Assembly: GCA_900548905.1 (NCBI GenBank)
Contig: URMK01000005.1
Location: 124,001-188,000, forward strand
Source of the DNA: an uncultured Lachnospiraceae bacterium
GTDB lineage: Bacteria > Bacillota > Clostridia > Lachnospirales > Lachnospiraceae
Direction of reading: 5' to 3'
Length of the DNA stretch: 64,000 nt
This document shows, piece after piece, positions 1 through 8,351 of this stretch; position 1 is the first letter of the stretch, and the number at the start of each line of letters is the position of its first letter. The position numbers and the translations under genes are program-made. The notes under the pieces were generated by a model. That model ran no database searches, was not told where the DNA came from, and was given only the letters and a program-made list of their open reading frames with translations.

Positions 1-184
1 TTCCTCCCGGAAGCTGCAGCCATACACCATGCTGGTATAACCAGGCCAGGGCGAGGAAACCGGTTCCCGCTATCCCCCATATAAGGAAAAACCAGGAGCC
101 GTAAACACCGGAAATAAGTATTCCCGCGCAATAAAGCAGACAAAGAATTCCCAAAGCAATTAATACATATGCCATTTTTTTCAT
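1..184 (-). CDS. YdcF/DUF218-like membrane protein, N-terminal part only
   Basis: The frame opens at an ATG preceded by GAGAGGGATC and runs out of the window at base 1, so only the first 61 residues are visible. They read MKKMAYVLIALGILCLL, a short loop, then a second hydrophobic stretch around GSWFFLIWGIAG. Two closely spaced membrane segments followed by a short cytoplasmic turn are how many clostridial YdcF (DUF218) proteins begin; that family carries its catalytic-looking domain after the membrane part, which lies outside the window. The family assignment is therefore an inference from the N-terminus only. Any small membrane protein would be an alternative. Confidence 0.45.
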   Translation of the reverse strand, partial: MKKMAYVLIALGILCLLYCAGILISGVYGSWFFLIWGIAGTGFLALAWLYQHGVWLQLPGG

Positions 185-425
185 GATCCCTCTCTTTTTA
201 TCCCGTTTTGTATGATTGTATCAAAATGTCATTTCATAAATATATGGTCCAGATTGTAACTATGAAGGTACTGGATAATTACTATAGACTTAATTATTCT
301 AACATAAAAGCTCCGTTTTTGTCTCCTTTTGTCGAAATATTACGTTCTCTGCCAGATTGCCCGGCATCGGAAAGGGTGATACCATAAGTTTAAGATATTG
401 ACAGAAAGCCGGTGGAAACCAACGA

Positions 426-1322
426 ATGAAAAAAGAATGGGATTTAAATTCACAAAAGCTGGGAATTCTGCTCCAGAATTTTGCAGACATGATATGGGAA
501 TATGATACACAAACGCACGCCCTGTTTCCGGAACCGGAGGCAGCACGGCGCTGCGGGCTTCCTGACAGGATTCCAAACGGCGCACAGGGTCTTATTGATG
601 CCGGCCTGCTTCATCCGGATTATCTTCCCGCCCTTTCCCATCTGTTTCATTCGCTGGAAATCCAGGACTGTACCCTTACCGCCGAACTTCTGGCCCGGCT
701 TGGTACGTGCAGGGATTATCACTGGTACCGTGCGGTTTTTACTTCCTTTGCGGATTGTGTTTCCGGACAGATGCAGGCAGTCGGTTTTTTCCAGGACATT
801 GACTATGAGGTGCATCAAAGGCTGAAGCTCCAGCATCTCGCCAACATGGACAGCCATACCGGAATTTATAACGCCGCCGCAGGCAGACAGCTGATCCAGA
901 ATAATCTCATGCAGCAAAGCCCTTCCACACGCAATGCCATGTTTGTATTCGATATCGACAACTTTAAAGTTATTAACGATACCTACGGCCATTGCCAGGG
1001 CGATGAGATTCTGCATCATTTTGCCACCATACTGCGCTGTGTATGCCGGAAAACGGACACGGTGTACCGGATAGGAGGAGACGAATTCGGGCTTTTCGCT
1101 TACAATACGGAGGATGAAAATCTGGTACAGAGAATTTGTTCCGAAATCCTCCGCCGAACCAGGGAATTAAGTGAGAACTGTATTCCTGTAAGCGTCAGTA
1201 TCGGGGCCGCCGTCAATAAAGAGTATGCCCCTTCCTATTTTGATTATTACCGGGCGGCCGATAAGGCCATGTATCAGGCAAAGGAAAATGGAAAAGGTAA
1301 TTTCGTAACCTGTTGTTTTTAA
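426..1322 (+). CDS. PAS-GGDEF diguanylate cyclase
   Basis: A 298-residue soluble protein predicted to make cyclic di-GMP from two GTP. Residues 10-125 look like a PAS sensor (ending GQMQAVGFFQDID), followed by a GGDEF domain from about 140. The catalytic set is complete: first metal-binding acidic pair in DIDNF (176-180), signature GGDEF at 217-221, and an RxxD product-inhibition site (RKTD, 208-211) five residues before it. No membrane segment or EAL partner is seen. The start has only a weak GGTGG upstream, so initiation may be poor. It stands alone, with a good terminator right after the stop. A second GGDEF-fold gene at 3845 has lost these residues. Confidence 0.9.
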   Translation: MKKEWDLNSQKLGILLQNFADMIWEYDTQTHALFPEPEAARRCGLPDRIPNGAQGLIDAGLLHPDYLPALSHLFHSLEIQDCTLTAELLARLGTCRDYHWYRAVFTSFADCVSGQMQAVGFFQDIDYEVHQRLKLQHLANMDSHTGIYNAAAGRQLIQNNLMQQSPSTRNAMFVFDIDNFKVINDTYGHCQGDEILHHFATILRCVCRKTDTVYRIGGDEFGLFAYNTEDENLVQRICSEILRRTRELSENCIPVSVSIGAAVNKEYAPSYFDYYRAADKAMYQAKENGKGNFVTCCF

Positions 1323-1323
1323 G

Positions 1324-1350
1324 GCTTCCGCCGCGGCGGAAGCTTTTTTT
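1324..1350 (+). terminator. Intrinsic terminator after the GGDEF gene
   Basis: Stem GCTTCCGCC / GGCGGAAGC followed directly by seven T, beginning one base after the stop codon. Confidence 0.9.
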
Positions 1351-1375
1351 ATGACGGCCGTATTGCCCGCGGTAA

Positions 1376-1407
1376 TAAAAACTGCGGCCGTAATCAAACG
1401 GCCGCAG
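1376..1407 (-). terminator. Intrinsic terminator of groESL
   Basis: Read leftward: stem CTGCGGCCG / CGGCCGCAG with an 8-base loop, then TTTTTATTACC. It lies about 75 bases past the groEL stop. Confidence 0.9.
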
Positions 1408-1445
1408 CATAATAAGGTTCTGTTTTATAATATATGATATCTGCC

Positions 1446-1476
1446 TGTAACAATCCGGACCTGTCTGTGCTGTTAC
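1446..1476. repeat. Interspersed imperfect palindrome, family A
   Basis: Begins TGTAAC and ends GTTAC around a core CCGGACCTGTCTG. Related copies lie at 10036, 19786, 23214, 38868 and 48642. It sits between the groEL stop and its terminator. Confidence 0.6.
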
Positions 1477-1482
1477 GTCTTC

Positions 1483-3105
1483 TTACATCATTCCCATTCC
1501 GCCTGCTCCGGCAGGTGCAGGGGGCAGATCTTCTTTAATATCTGCAACAACAGTTTCTGTGGTCAGCAGCGTGGAAGCAACGCTTGTTGCATTCTGCAGT
1601 GCGCTTCTGGTAACTTTGGCAGGATCCAGGATCCCTGCGTCAACCATGTTCACATACTCTTCCTTCAGAGCATCGAAGCCCATGCCAACTTCCATTTCTT
1701 TTACCTTGTTGATGATAACACTGCCTTCCAGTCCTGCATTGGCAGCAATGTGGAACAGAGGTGCTTCCAGAGCTTTCAGAACGATTCTTGCACCGGTCTT
1801 TTCGTCTCCGTCCATACCCTCAGCCAGTTTGGAAACATCCTTGCATGCGTGGATATAAGCAGATCCGCCGCCTGCGATGATACCTTCCTCCACTGCAGCT
1901 CTTGTTGCAGCCAGGGCATCTTCCATACGAAGCTTGGCTTCCTTCATTTCTGTTTCTGTTGCAGCACCGACACGGATAACCGCTACGCCGCCTGCCAGCT
2001 TGGCAAGTCTTTCCTGAAGCTTCTCTCTGTCAAAATCAGAGGTGGTTTCTTCAATCTGCATTTTGATCTGGGCGATTCTTGCCTGGATTTCATCCTTGCT
2101 TCCTTCGCCGTCCACGATAACGGTATTTTCCTTCTGAACCTTAACGGATTTAGCACGTCCCAGATCCATAAGCTGTGTTTCTTTCAGATCCAGACCCAGT
2201 TCTTCACTGATTACCTTGCCGCCGGTCAGAATTGCGATATCCTGCAGCATTTCTTTTCTTCTGTCGCCGTAACCGGGAGCCTTAACAGCCACCACATTGA
2301 AGGTACCGCGCAGTTTATTTACAATCAGAGTCGTAAGGGCTTCGCCTTCAACATCTTCTGCGATGATTAACAGCTTGGCGCCGCTCTGTACCACCTGCTC
2401 CAGCAGAGGAAGGATTTCCTGGATATTGGAGATCTTCTTATCGGTGATGAGGATATAAGGGTTCTCCAGATTTGCTTCCATTTTGTCCATATCGGTGCAC
2501 ATATAAGCGGAAACATATCCTCTGTCAAACTGCATACCTTCTACCAGATCCAGTTCTGTCATCATAGTCTTGCTTTCTTCGATGGTGATGACACCGTCTC
2601 CGGAAACCTTTTCCATAGCGTCTGCAACCATGGTTCCCACTTCATCATCGCCTGCGGAAATGGAGGCAACTCTTGCAATGTGCTCCTTGCCGTTAATTTT
2701 GGAGCTCATCTTAGCGATCGCTTCCACTGCGCATTCAGTAGCTTTCTTCATACCTTTTCTCAGGATGATAGGGTTCGCTCCTGCTGCCAGGTTTTTCATT
2801 CCTTCATTAACCATTGCCTGTGCCAGTACGGTTGCTGTTGTGGTACCGTCACCTGCCACATCGTTCGTCTTGGTTGCCACTTCCTTTACCAGCTGTGCCC
2901 CCATGTTTTCAAAGGCATCCTTCAGTTCGATTTCTTTTGCGATGGTTACACCGTCATTGGTAATAAGGGGTGCGCCGTAGGATTTGTCAAGAACTACGTT
3001 CCTTCCTTTCGGTCCAAGGGTCACTCTGACGGTATCTGCTAACTGATCTACTCCGGATTCCAGAGCCGCGCGGGCTTCTGCACCGTATTTAATTTCTTTT
3101 GCCAT
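1483..3105 (-). CDS. groEL: 60 kDa chaperonin GroEL
   Basis: Full-length 540-residue GroEL/Hsp60, the ring subunit that folds proteins with ATP and the GroES lid in the cytosol. Visible landmarks are the nucleotide-binding GPKGRNVV (31-38) and GDGTTTATV (85-93) and the flexible Gly-Met tail GGMGMM. It follows groES by about 40 bases with its own AGGAGG site, forming a two-gene heat-shock operon under one promoter and CIRCE operator upstream of groES, and is closed by a strong terminator. Nothing is missing or unusual. A 206-codon open frame on the opposite strand is only a shadow of its biased codons. Confidence 0.99.
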   Translation of the reverse strand: MAKEIKYGAEARAALESGVDQLADTVRVTLGPKGRNVVLDKSYGAPLITNDGVTIAKEIELKDAFENMGAQLVKEVATKTNDVAGDGTTTATVLAQAMVNEGMKNLAAGANPIILRKGMKKATECAVEAIAKMSSKINGKEHIARVASISAGDDEVGTMVADAMEKVSGDGVITIEESKTMMTELDLVEGMQFDRGYVSAYMCTDMDKMEANLENPYILITDKKISNIQEILPLLEQVVQSGAKLLIIAEDVEGEALTTLIVNKLRGTFNVVAVKAPGYGDRRKEMLQDIAILTGGKVISEELGLDLKETQLMDLGRAKSVKVQKENTVIVDGEGSKDEIQARIAQIKMQIEETTSDFDREKLQERLAKLAGGVAVIRVGAATETEMKEAKLRMEDALAATRAAVEEGIIAGGGSAYIHACKDVSKLAEGMDGDEKTGARIVLKALEAPLFHIAANAGLEGSVIINKVKEMEVGMGFDALKEEYVNMVDAGILDPAKVTRSALQNATSVASTLLTTETVVADIKEDLPPAPAGAGGMGMM

Positions 3106-3147
3106 GATTTAAACGCCTCCTGATTATAAATTTAATTTGCTTTCTTC

Positions 3148-3435
3148 TTATTCAATTACTGCAAGGATATCGGACTGCTTCACAATGATGTATTCCTGGT
3201 CGTCATCCAGCTTTACTTCGGTTCCGGCATATTTGGAGTAAATAACCTTGTCTCCGGCCTTTACTTCCATTTTAATTTCTTTGCCGTCCACCATTCCGCC
3301 AGGCCCTACTGCAATAACTTCCGCCTGCTGAGGTTTTTCCTTGTTCTGTCCGGGAAGAACAATTCCGGATTTTGTGGTCTCTTCCGCTTCTAACTGCTTC
3401 AAAACGATTCTGTCACCTAAAGGTACTAATTTCAT
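3148..3435 (-). CDS. groES: 10 kDa co-chaperonin GroES
   Basis: A 95-residue GroES, the heptameric lid of GroEL. It begins MKLVPLGDRIVLKQ and keeps the mobile-loop region (EAEETTKSGIVLPG) that docks on GroEL, and the conserved VGPG turn near residue 45. The start has TAAGGAGG seven bases upstream. It is first in the groES-groEL operon, directly after the CIRCE operator and a sigma-A promoter, so HrcA repression with heat induction is expected; hrcA itself is not in this window. Confidence 0.99.
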   Translation of the reverse strand: MKLVPLGDRIVLKQLEAEETTKSGIVLPGQNKEKPQQAEVIAVGPGGMVDGKEIKMEVKAGDKVIYSKYAGTEVKLDDDQEYIIVKQSDILAVIE

Positions 3436-3482
3436 AAAAATGCCTCCTTAATGAATTCTTTCTTACACCGGTATTTTTGTTG

Positions 3483-3509
3483 TTAGCACTCATCTTTATC
3501 GAGTGCTAA
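3483..3509. promoter_or_regulatory. CIRCE operator (HrcA site)
   Basis: Perfect TTAGCACTC-N9-GAGTGCTAA inverted repeat between the groES promoter and start codon, at the expected transcription start. Known HrcA target in Firmicutes. Confidence 0.98.
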
Positions 3510-3520
3510 ACACTATACAT

Positions 3521-3549
3521 ATATTATGTTTTTGGGTTATTTTATGCAA
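3521..3549 (-). promoter_or_regulatory. groESL sigma-A promoter
   Basis: Reading leftward, -35 TTGCAT (3544-3549), 17-base spacer, -10 TAATAT (3521-3526). Transcription would begin just before or in CIRCE. Confidence 0.85.
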
Positions 3550-3676
3550 CGCCCTTCACAAGACTAAATGCTTTTCTTTCTAATAATATCTCATGTTATC
3601 TCTTTTTTTCTCTCGTTTTCTCAATTTTATGGTTTTTTATAAATTTATTATAAACAATTTAATGCTCCTGATACAT

Positions 3677-3722
3677 AAAAAAGCAACCGTCAAAGCAGGT
3701 AAAACTCTTTGGCGATTGCTTT
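3677..3722 (-). terminator. Intrinsic terminator of the degenerate-GGDEF gene
   Basis: A 17-bp stem AAAAGCAATCGCCAAAG / CTTTGACGGTTGCTTTT (two G-U pairs) followed by T residues on the leftward strand. The rest of the roughly 400-base stretch 3436-3844 holds the groES promoter and CIRCE, and no gene that I can support. Confidence 0.8.
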
Positions 3723-3844
3723 TCCCCATTGTCAGAGAGAAAGCTTGCTCACGGCTTCGTCGTCGTTTTTGTCCCCGTCTCCCTGAAACCGGCTTATTGG
3801 TACAGGGAAAAGGCGCATACATGGCTTTCCTGGTTCTTTCCTTA

Positions 3845-4768
3845 CTAAGCCAGCCCTTTTTCCAGCCGTTCCCGGTAACCGGGACTGTTTTTCTCATCGA
3901 ATTTATCCCGGAACATTTCATATTCCGCTTCGGAAAAGCACTGGTAAAAATCTTCTTCCACACTCAGCCTGGTTACCATACCAATCGCAACCGAAGGGGC
4001 CAGCACAGCGTCCTCGTATACCTGACAGGCTTCTTTGATCCGTCTGCAGTAGTCCCGGGCTTCTCCTTCCTCCGGAGCTTCTATTACTATATAGAAGACA
4101 TCTCCGTCCACACGCCCTATGAGATACTCCGGCTTTGCTTCTTTTTTCAGGATATCGGCAACAATGCGGATGAGCCTGTCGCTTTCTTCATCGCCGAAAT
4201 GGCCGTTAGCAAACTTCCAGTCATTGATGTTCACGCAAATCAGGGCATTGGGCGCCGTACCTGTTTCTTTGAGCCGGGTAAGCCTTGCGTCAAAATAGGT
4301 TCTGCCAAGAAGCCCTGTCAGCGTATCCACATGCTCCCCATGTTTTGCCTGATACCGGTCTTTTTCCAGCGCCTCTTCCAACTCATCCGCGTAAATGGCG
4401 GTCTCCCGGAACCGGTACTGCTTTTCCCCGAGTGAGGAAAAAAGAGCGGCCAAATCATCCAGGACAGCCTCCACGGCCTGTTCGTTATCCGCCCCTGCCG
4501 GTTTGGCATACAGATGGCCCACCGTCCTGTCCGCCACACGGATTTTCCGCCCCGGATCCGAAACCACATCCGGCAGGAAGGCGGCAAAGTCCCCTGCTGA
4601 AACTGCCTTTTCCCCATGCCGCTGCGTTAAAAGCAGCTCCACACCCAGCGCAGTGCGCAGATTCCGGAAACTCTTCTGTATCTTCTCCAAATCATACAGG
4701 TTTTCCAGTCTGTAATTTTTTATATTTTCCCGTAACCTTTTTTCCAATGGAACCGAACCGTATGCCAT
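3845..4768 (-). CDS. Degenerate GGDEF-domain protein
   Basis: A 307-residue protein with about 140 unassigned N-terminal residues and a C-terminal GGDEF fold beginning at DTLTGLLGRTYFDARL. The signature that should read GGDEF is DGDVF (221-225), and the first metal site is VNINDWKF instead of the usual DxD. Loss of both makes cyclase activity unlikely; such domains can serve as c-di-GMP or GTP receptors or as structural modules. The first part (1-140) could be a sensor, but I do not recognise it. The start at 4768 has AAGGA about eight bases upstream. It ends before its own terminator and is convergent with nothing, so it looks monocistronic. Confidence 0.8.
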   Translation of the reverse strand: MAYGSVPLEKRLRENIKNYRLENLYDLEKIQKSFRNLRTALGVELLLTQRHGEKAVSAGDFAAFLPDVVSDPGRKIRVADRTVGHLYAKPAGADNEQAVEAVLDDLAALFSSLGEKQYRFRETAIYADELEEALEKDRYQAKHGEHVDTLTGLLGRTYFDARLTRLKETGTAPNALICVNINDWKFANGHFGDEESDRLIRIVADILKKEAKPEYLIGRVDGDVFYIVIEAPEEGEARDYCRRIKEACQVYEDAVLAPSVAIGMVTRLSVEEDFYQCFSEAEYEMFRDKFDEKNSPGYRERLEKGLA

Positions 4769-5016
4769 ACCCCTTGTCCTTCCTCACCTTCAGATTTTCT
4801 TTGCGAAACGGCTTTCCGGGGCTATTCCGCCTCCGTTCTCCAGCCAGGATCATTATACTTTTTTTCCCGCCTTTTGTCCAGTTCCGGGTAATAGCTGCGG
4901 CACGGGAAAAAGCGGATCTATAACAATCATCCCATATGTGATATAATAAGAAAACCGTGCAAAAATGGCCGATAACCAAATACCGTTTTGTCTGCCTGCC
5001 GGAAGATTGGAGGTCT

Positions 5017-5676
5017 ATGGATACTTATTCCGAACCTGTTATTGCCACGCTGGAATTTCTAAAACAGGAATTCCATAAAAGTCCCTATTTTCAGGAGCAT
5101 CCTTCCGAAAGGGAATACCGTTTCAACCATACGATGCGTGTTGCAAATCTCGGGATCCGCATTGCAAAGGGGGAAGGCTTTAATATAGAAGCCATGGTTC
5201 TGGGATGCCTGCTGCATGATATCTCATATCGTGACGCCTTCACCTGCGAGGAGGACTGGCTCAGACACGGCAGAAGCTCCGCCCGTATTGCCCGGGATTT
5301 CCTCACATCCCTTGCTCTTCCCCAGTCCCGGATTGAAGAAATATGTATAGGCATCGCCACTCATGTTGACGGTAAAGCAGATTTACCCGTTGAAACCACT
5401 GCTTTTACAGACAGCATCTCCGATGCTGATAATCTGGATCGTCTTGATGCCTACCGTACCTATGAAATGCTGGAATATGCCCATTTCCGGGACATGAAGC
5501 TGGCCGAGCAGAAAAGCTGGCTGAATAAAGAAATAGAAAATCTCGGGTCCTGGGAAGCCGAAGGATTTTCGACGCCCACAGCGGATCGTATCATGCACGA
5601 ACGTATGCAGAAAAGACGGGATTTTTACCTGCAGTTACTGGAACAGCTGGATAACAGTTCTCATCTTAATTTATAA
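5017..5676 (+). CDS. HD-domain phosphohydrolase (YedJ-like)
   Basis: A 219-residue HD-superfamily protein. Metal ligands are visible in order: H of RFNHTMRVA, the HD pair in GCLLHDISYRD, and a late D in ISDADNLDRLDAY. The family hydrolyses phosphate esters or nucleotides in the cytosol; the substrate here is unknown. I start at the ATG with GATTGGAGG four bases before it rather than an upstream ATG twenty codons earlier that lacks a ribosome site. An alpha/beta hydrolase gene follows after 33 bases in the same direction, so they may be co-transcribed. Confidence 0.8.
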   Translation: MDTYSEPVIATLEFLKQEFHKSPYFQEHPSEREYRFNHTMRVANLGIRIAKGEGFNIEAMVLGCLLHDISYRDAFTCEEDWLRHGRSSARIARDFLTSLALPQSRIEEICIGIATHVDGKADLPVETTAFTDSISDADNLDRLDAYRTYEMLEYAHFRDMKLAEQKSWLNKEIENLGSWEAEGFSTPTADRIMHERMQKRRDFYLQLLEQLDNSSHLNL

Positions 5677-5709
5677 ACGCAAATATCGCAGGTCATGCCA
5701 GGAGGAATT

Positions 5710-6627
5710 ATGTCCATTAATGAACAGAAAACTATCCCCATAAACGGAGTCCATCAATATGTATCTATCCGCTCGGAAAAGGAAAACGCCCCTCTGCTTC
5801 TCTATCTGCACGGGGGACCGGGGGATGCGGCGCTCCCCCTGGTTCTGAAGTATAACAGTGCCCTGGAACAAACATTTACCGTTGTGATCTGGGAACAGCG
5901 GGGCGCCGGAAAATCCTACTATAAATTCAGGCCGGGAGAAGATATCACCATGGCTCTCTTTGAGCAGGATCTCCATACGCTCATCCAATGGCTGCTGGAA
6001 CGGTTTCATCAGGATAAGCTCTATTTAGTCGGCCATTCCTGGGGAAGCGTGCTCGGGCTTACCTATATCAGCCGGCACCCGGAAACCGTGCACACCTATA
6101 TTGGCTGCGGACAGGTAGTGAATATGCAAAAATCCTGCCGGGAAGCTTACGATTACGCTCTTGCCCATGCAGAAGGGAAGGATTTGGAACGTCTCAAGCG
6201 GACGGACTGTACCTATACCGGTGAGGAATGGTTAAAGGATCTGCTTTTTGTCACCGGGCTGGTGGTTAAATATAAGGGTTCCCTTTATGGGAAAACAAAC
6301 TACAATACCCTGATAATGCCATTCCTGCTGTCCCGCTATTACACCCCGGCCGACTTGCTCCGCCGTCAGAAGGGCAGCCTGCAGGCTATCCAATTTCTGT
6401 GGCAGGAACTGATGGGAACAGATTTTGAAGGCTGCCGGAAATATGCCGTTCCTGTCTGTTTTATAGAAGGAAGGCATGACAGCCATGTATCCTCTTCTCT
6501 GGCAAGGAAATACTATGACAGCCTGGAATCCGAAAAAGAATTCTACTGGTTTGAAAATTCCTGCCATTTTCCCCAATGGAGTGAAAGCGGGAAATTCAAC
6601 CGTATTCTTGCCTCGTTAACCGAATAG
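5710..6627 (+). CDS. Alpha/beta hydrolase, proline iminopeptidase-like
   Basis: A 305-residue cytosolic hydrolase of the S33 type. The oxyanion motif HGGPG lies near residue 35, the nucleophile elbow is GHSWGS near 113, the acid is probably in EGRHDSH and the catalytic His in NSCHFPQW near the C-terminus. HGGPG is typical of prolyl aminopeptidases and related lactone or ester hydrolases, so the substrate cannot be fixed. The start is chosen for the AGGAGGAATT just before it; an in-frame ATG five codons earlier has no such site. It follows the HD gene closely. Confidence 0.85.
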   Translation: MSINEQKTIPINGVHQYVSIRSEKENAPLLLYLHGGPGDAALPLVLKYNSALEQTFTVVIWEQRGAGKSYYKFRPGEDITMALFEQDLHTLIQWLLERFHQDKLYLVGHSWGSVLGLTYISRHPETVHTYIGCGQVVNMQKSCREAYDYALAHAEGKDLERLKRTDCTYTGEEWLKDLLFVTGLVVKYKGSLYGKTNYNTLIMPFLLSRYYTPADLLRRQKGSLQAIQFLWQELMGTDFEGCRKYAVPVCFIEGRHDSHVSSSLARKYYDSLESEKEFYWFENSCHFPQWSESGKFNRILASLTE

Positions 6628-6631
6628 TCCG

Positions 6632-6660
6632 AAAAAGAGCAGACGTCATTACGCCTGCTC
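6632..6660 (-). terminator. Terminator overlapping the end of the 35-residue ORF
   Basis: Leftward stem GAGCAGGCG / CGTCTGCTC with loop TAATGA (which contains the stop codon), followed by TTTTTC. Confidence 0.65.
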
Positions 6661-6756
6661 CTCTACATAATCCATATAATCAGCCTCGTCTGCAAAAAGC
6701 ATGTACTTTCCGTTTACGCATCCCATGTAACCTTCCCCAACATAAAATCCTTTCAT
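6649..6756 (-). CDS. Small uncharacterised protein, 35 residues
   Basis: Reads MKGFYVGEGYMGCVNGKYMLFADEADYMDYVEEQA in two parts (first 18 residues, then MLFADEADYMDYVEEQA). Evidence that it is real: an ideal AGAAAGGAG eight bases before the ATG, coding-like Gly/Tyr-rich first half and acidic tail, and an intrinsic terminator overlapping its stop. No membrane segment or known motif. It is convergent with the alpha/beta hydrolase gene. Function unknown; I have seen similar short glycine/tyrosine proteins in related genomes only as hypothetical proteins, so this is a candidate, not a proven gene. Confidence 0.6.
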   Translation of the reverse strand: MKGFYVGEGYMGCVNGKYMLFADEADYMDYVEEQA

Positions 6757-6923
6757 ACCGCGGCTCCTTTCTGCTGTCCTTAAACCAACCTAACTGTTTC
6801 CGTTACCTCTGTCAGGCTCCTGCGAGCCCTTCGATGGTTTAAGAATAGCATATAAAGAGTCCGATAATTAGGACTTTCCCTTATGTTTTGGCAGCAAATC
6901 CGGCTTTATTCCCGGATATGGGG

Positions 6924-7175
6924 CTAATAATCCCGAAGCACGAGCTCTGTAATTCCTGGATTGACACCTCCCTGTACACGAATGACCTTCGGCTCCCTGC
7001 CATAGCTGTAATCCTCCAGAAGCATGCTTTTGATACCGGTTCCGCCGTGAAAACCGTGGATAACCCGCAGCCTGTATACGCTGCCGTCCGCCCTTTTCAG
7101 GGCGTTTTCCACCTCCTGCTTCGCCTGCAGGACATTTTTCCCATGAAGATCCAGTTCCATTATACCTGCGTACAT
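6924..7175 (-). CDS. Small Smr-domain protein
   Basis: An 83-residue stand-alone Smr domain, the small MutS-related endonuclease fold. The hallmark LDLHG is at residues 8-12 and the second motif HGFHGGTG takes the place of the usual HGxGTG. Stand-alone Smr proteins cleave or bind branched DNA or RNA; the role here is unproven. The start is set by AAAGGAGG eight bases upstream; the open frame extends further upstream but overlaps the DUF2812 gene out of phase. It is third in the padR-DUF2812-smr operon, 14 bases after the DUF2812 stop. Confidence 0.75.
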   Translation of the reverse strand: MYAGIMELDLHGKNVLQAKQEVENALKRADGSVYRLRVIHGFHGGTGIKSMLLEDYSYGREPKVIRVQGGVNPGITELVLRDY

Positions 7176-7189
7176 TCCCCGGCCTCCTT

Positions 7190-7732
7190 TCAATCCCGTC
7201 CGCCGGTAAACTTTTTCTTCATCCGGTACATCCCCCACTGAACCCAAAACAGCAGCAGGATATAAAGTATGACAAGCAGTATACTGACATAACCGCCGGA
7301 AAGCGCCAGGCTCAGATATATGCCCAGCCACATGACCAGAAGTGCGCTGATGATAATCCCCAGACGTTTCCACCGTTTCAAAAGCTCTTCTATGGACTGC
7401 GTATCCGTATAAATTTCATACTCCGCTTCCGGCATTCCTGGCACATATTTTTTCTTAAAATATATCCAGCCGTTAAAGGTATTGCCGGCAAATTCCCAGC
7501 CCTGCGCTTCAAACAGCTCCAGATATCTTCCTTTTTCCTCCTCGGTACGGATAGCATCCGGATTATAGTCAATCCGGTGTCGGTAAACTACCTCAGGCTG
7601 TTTTGTGTAAATACTGAAAAAACACCCGCCTTTTATCAGCTGCCATCCCTTTTCGGACATTCTGTCCAGATGTGCTTCCTCTTTGTCATAATTCCATGCC
7701 ATATATCCCCGGAACGATATTTTCGTATCCAT
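7190..7732 (-). CDS. DUF2812 membrane protein
   Basis: A 180-residue protein with a soluble N-terminal DUF2812 region (motifs YMAWNYDKEEAHLDRMSEKGW and WEFAGN) and two C-terminal membrane helices around 125-145 and 148-168, ending in a basic tail. DUF2812 proteins are regularly encoded right after a PadR repressor in Firmicutes, as here; they are suspected to respond to envelope stress, but no activity is known. Its ribosome site AGGAGG lies inside the end of padR, and its start is only three bases after the padR stop, so the pair is translationally linked. Confidence 0.85.
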   Translation of the reverse strand: MDTKISFRGYMAWNYDKEEAHLDRMSEKGWQLIKGGCFFSIYTKQPEVVYRHRIDYNPDAIRTEEEKGRYLELFEAQGWEFAGNTFNGWIYFKKKYVPGMPEAEYEIYTDTQSIEELLKRWKRLGIIISALLVMWLGIYLSLALSGGYVSILLVILYILLLFWVQWGMYRMKKKFTGGRD

Positions 7733-7735
7733 AAT

Positions 7736-8119
7736 TCAATCCTCCTGTCTGAATACTGCCTGCAATTCCTGACTGCCGAGCACCTTTTCCGCACTTTCCA
7801 AAAGCCCTTTCAGCCGCAGGATCTCTTCCTCGAGTGCGCCTTTTCCGGCAGGGGTAAGGACATACAGCTTCTTTCTCATACCCTGGCCCCGATACTGTAA
7901 AATCCGGGTATCTGCCGGTTCTTCCTCCGTTTCCATAATCCAGCCCTTTTTTATCATGTTGCTGACGGCTCCATACATGGTTCCCGATCCTATTTTCACA
8001 CGTCCCACGGACAGGCGGCCCGCTTCCTGCATAATACCATAGCCATGATTGGCATGGCCGCAAAGACACAATAGTATGTAAAAATAGCTTTCTGTCAGCG
8101 GTTCTTTCTTTGGCTCCAT
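7736..8119 (-). CDS. PadR-family repressor
   Basis: A 127-residue PadR regulator: winged helix with TESYFYILLCLCGHANHGYGIM and the recognition region IGSGTMYGAVSNMIKKGWI, then the beta wing (QYRGQGMRKKLYVLTPAGK) and a dimerisation helix. PadR proteins repress transporters or membrane-protein operons and are released by small molecules. I start at MEPKK, which has AAGGAAAGGG upstream. It leads its own operon, and a palindrome fills the spacer of its promoter, so autorepression is likely. Confidence 0.9.
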   Translation of the reverse strand: MEPKKEPLTESYFYILLCLCGHANHGYGIMQEAGRLSVGRVKIGSGTMYGAVSNMIKKGWIMETEEEPADTRILQYRGQGMRKKLYVLTPAGKGALEEEILRLKGLLESAEKVLGSQELQAVFRQED

Positions 8120-8186
8120 ATGCCCTTTCCTTTCTCCCAATATATCGCCGCCCGCTATGTCGTCGTCCGATATACTTGTTTTTTAT

Positions 8187-8215
8187 ATCGTATCACGACA
8201 TATGTCGGATGTCAA
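8187..8215 (-). promoter_or_regulatory. padR promoter with embedded operator
   Basis: Leftward -35 TTGACA (8210-8215), 17-base spacer, -10 TACGAT (8187-8192). A perfect palindrome CGACATATGTCG (8196-8207) occupies the spacer, the place where a bound PadR dimer would block polymerase. Confidence 0.75.
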
Positions 8216-8351
8216 CATATTTGTAATTTCCATACTATTTTTCAAGAATGGCTTGCAAATTCCCTGTTTTTCTGTAAAATAGGTAAAGATGACGAAACAG
8301 TGCCGGTATAATACAGTTATGACCGCCGCGTTTTATGGAGGAGTTTTCAAA

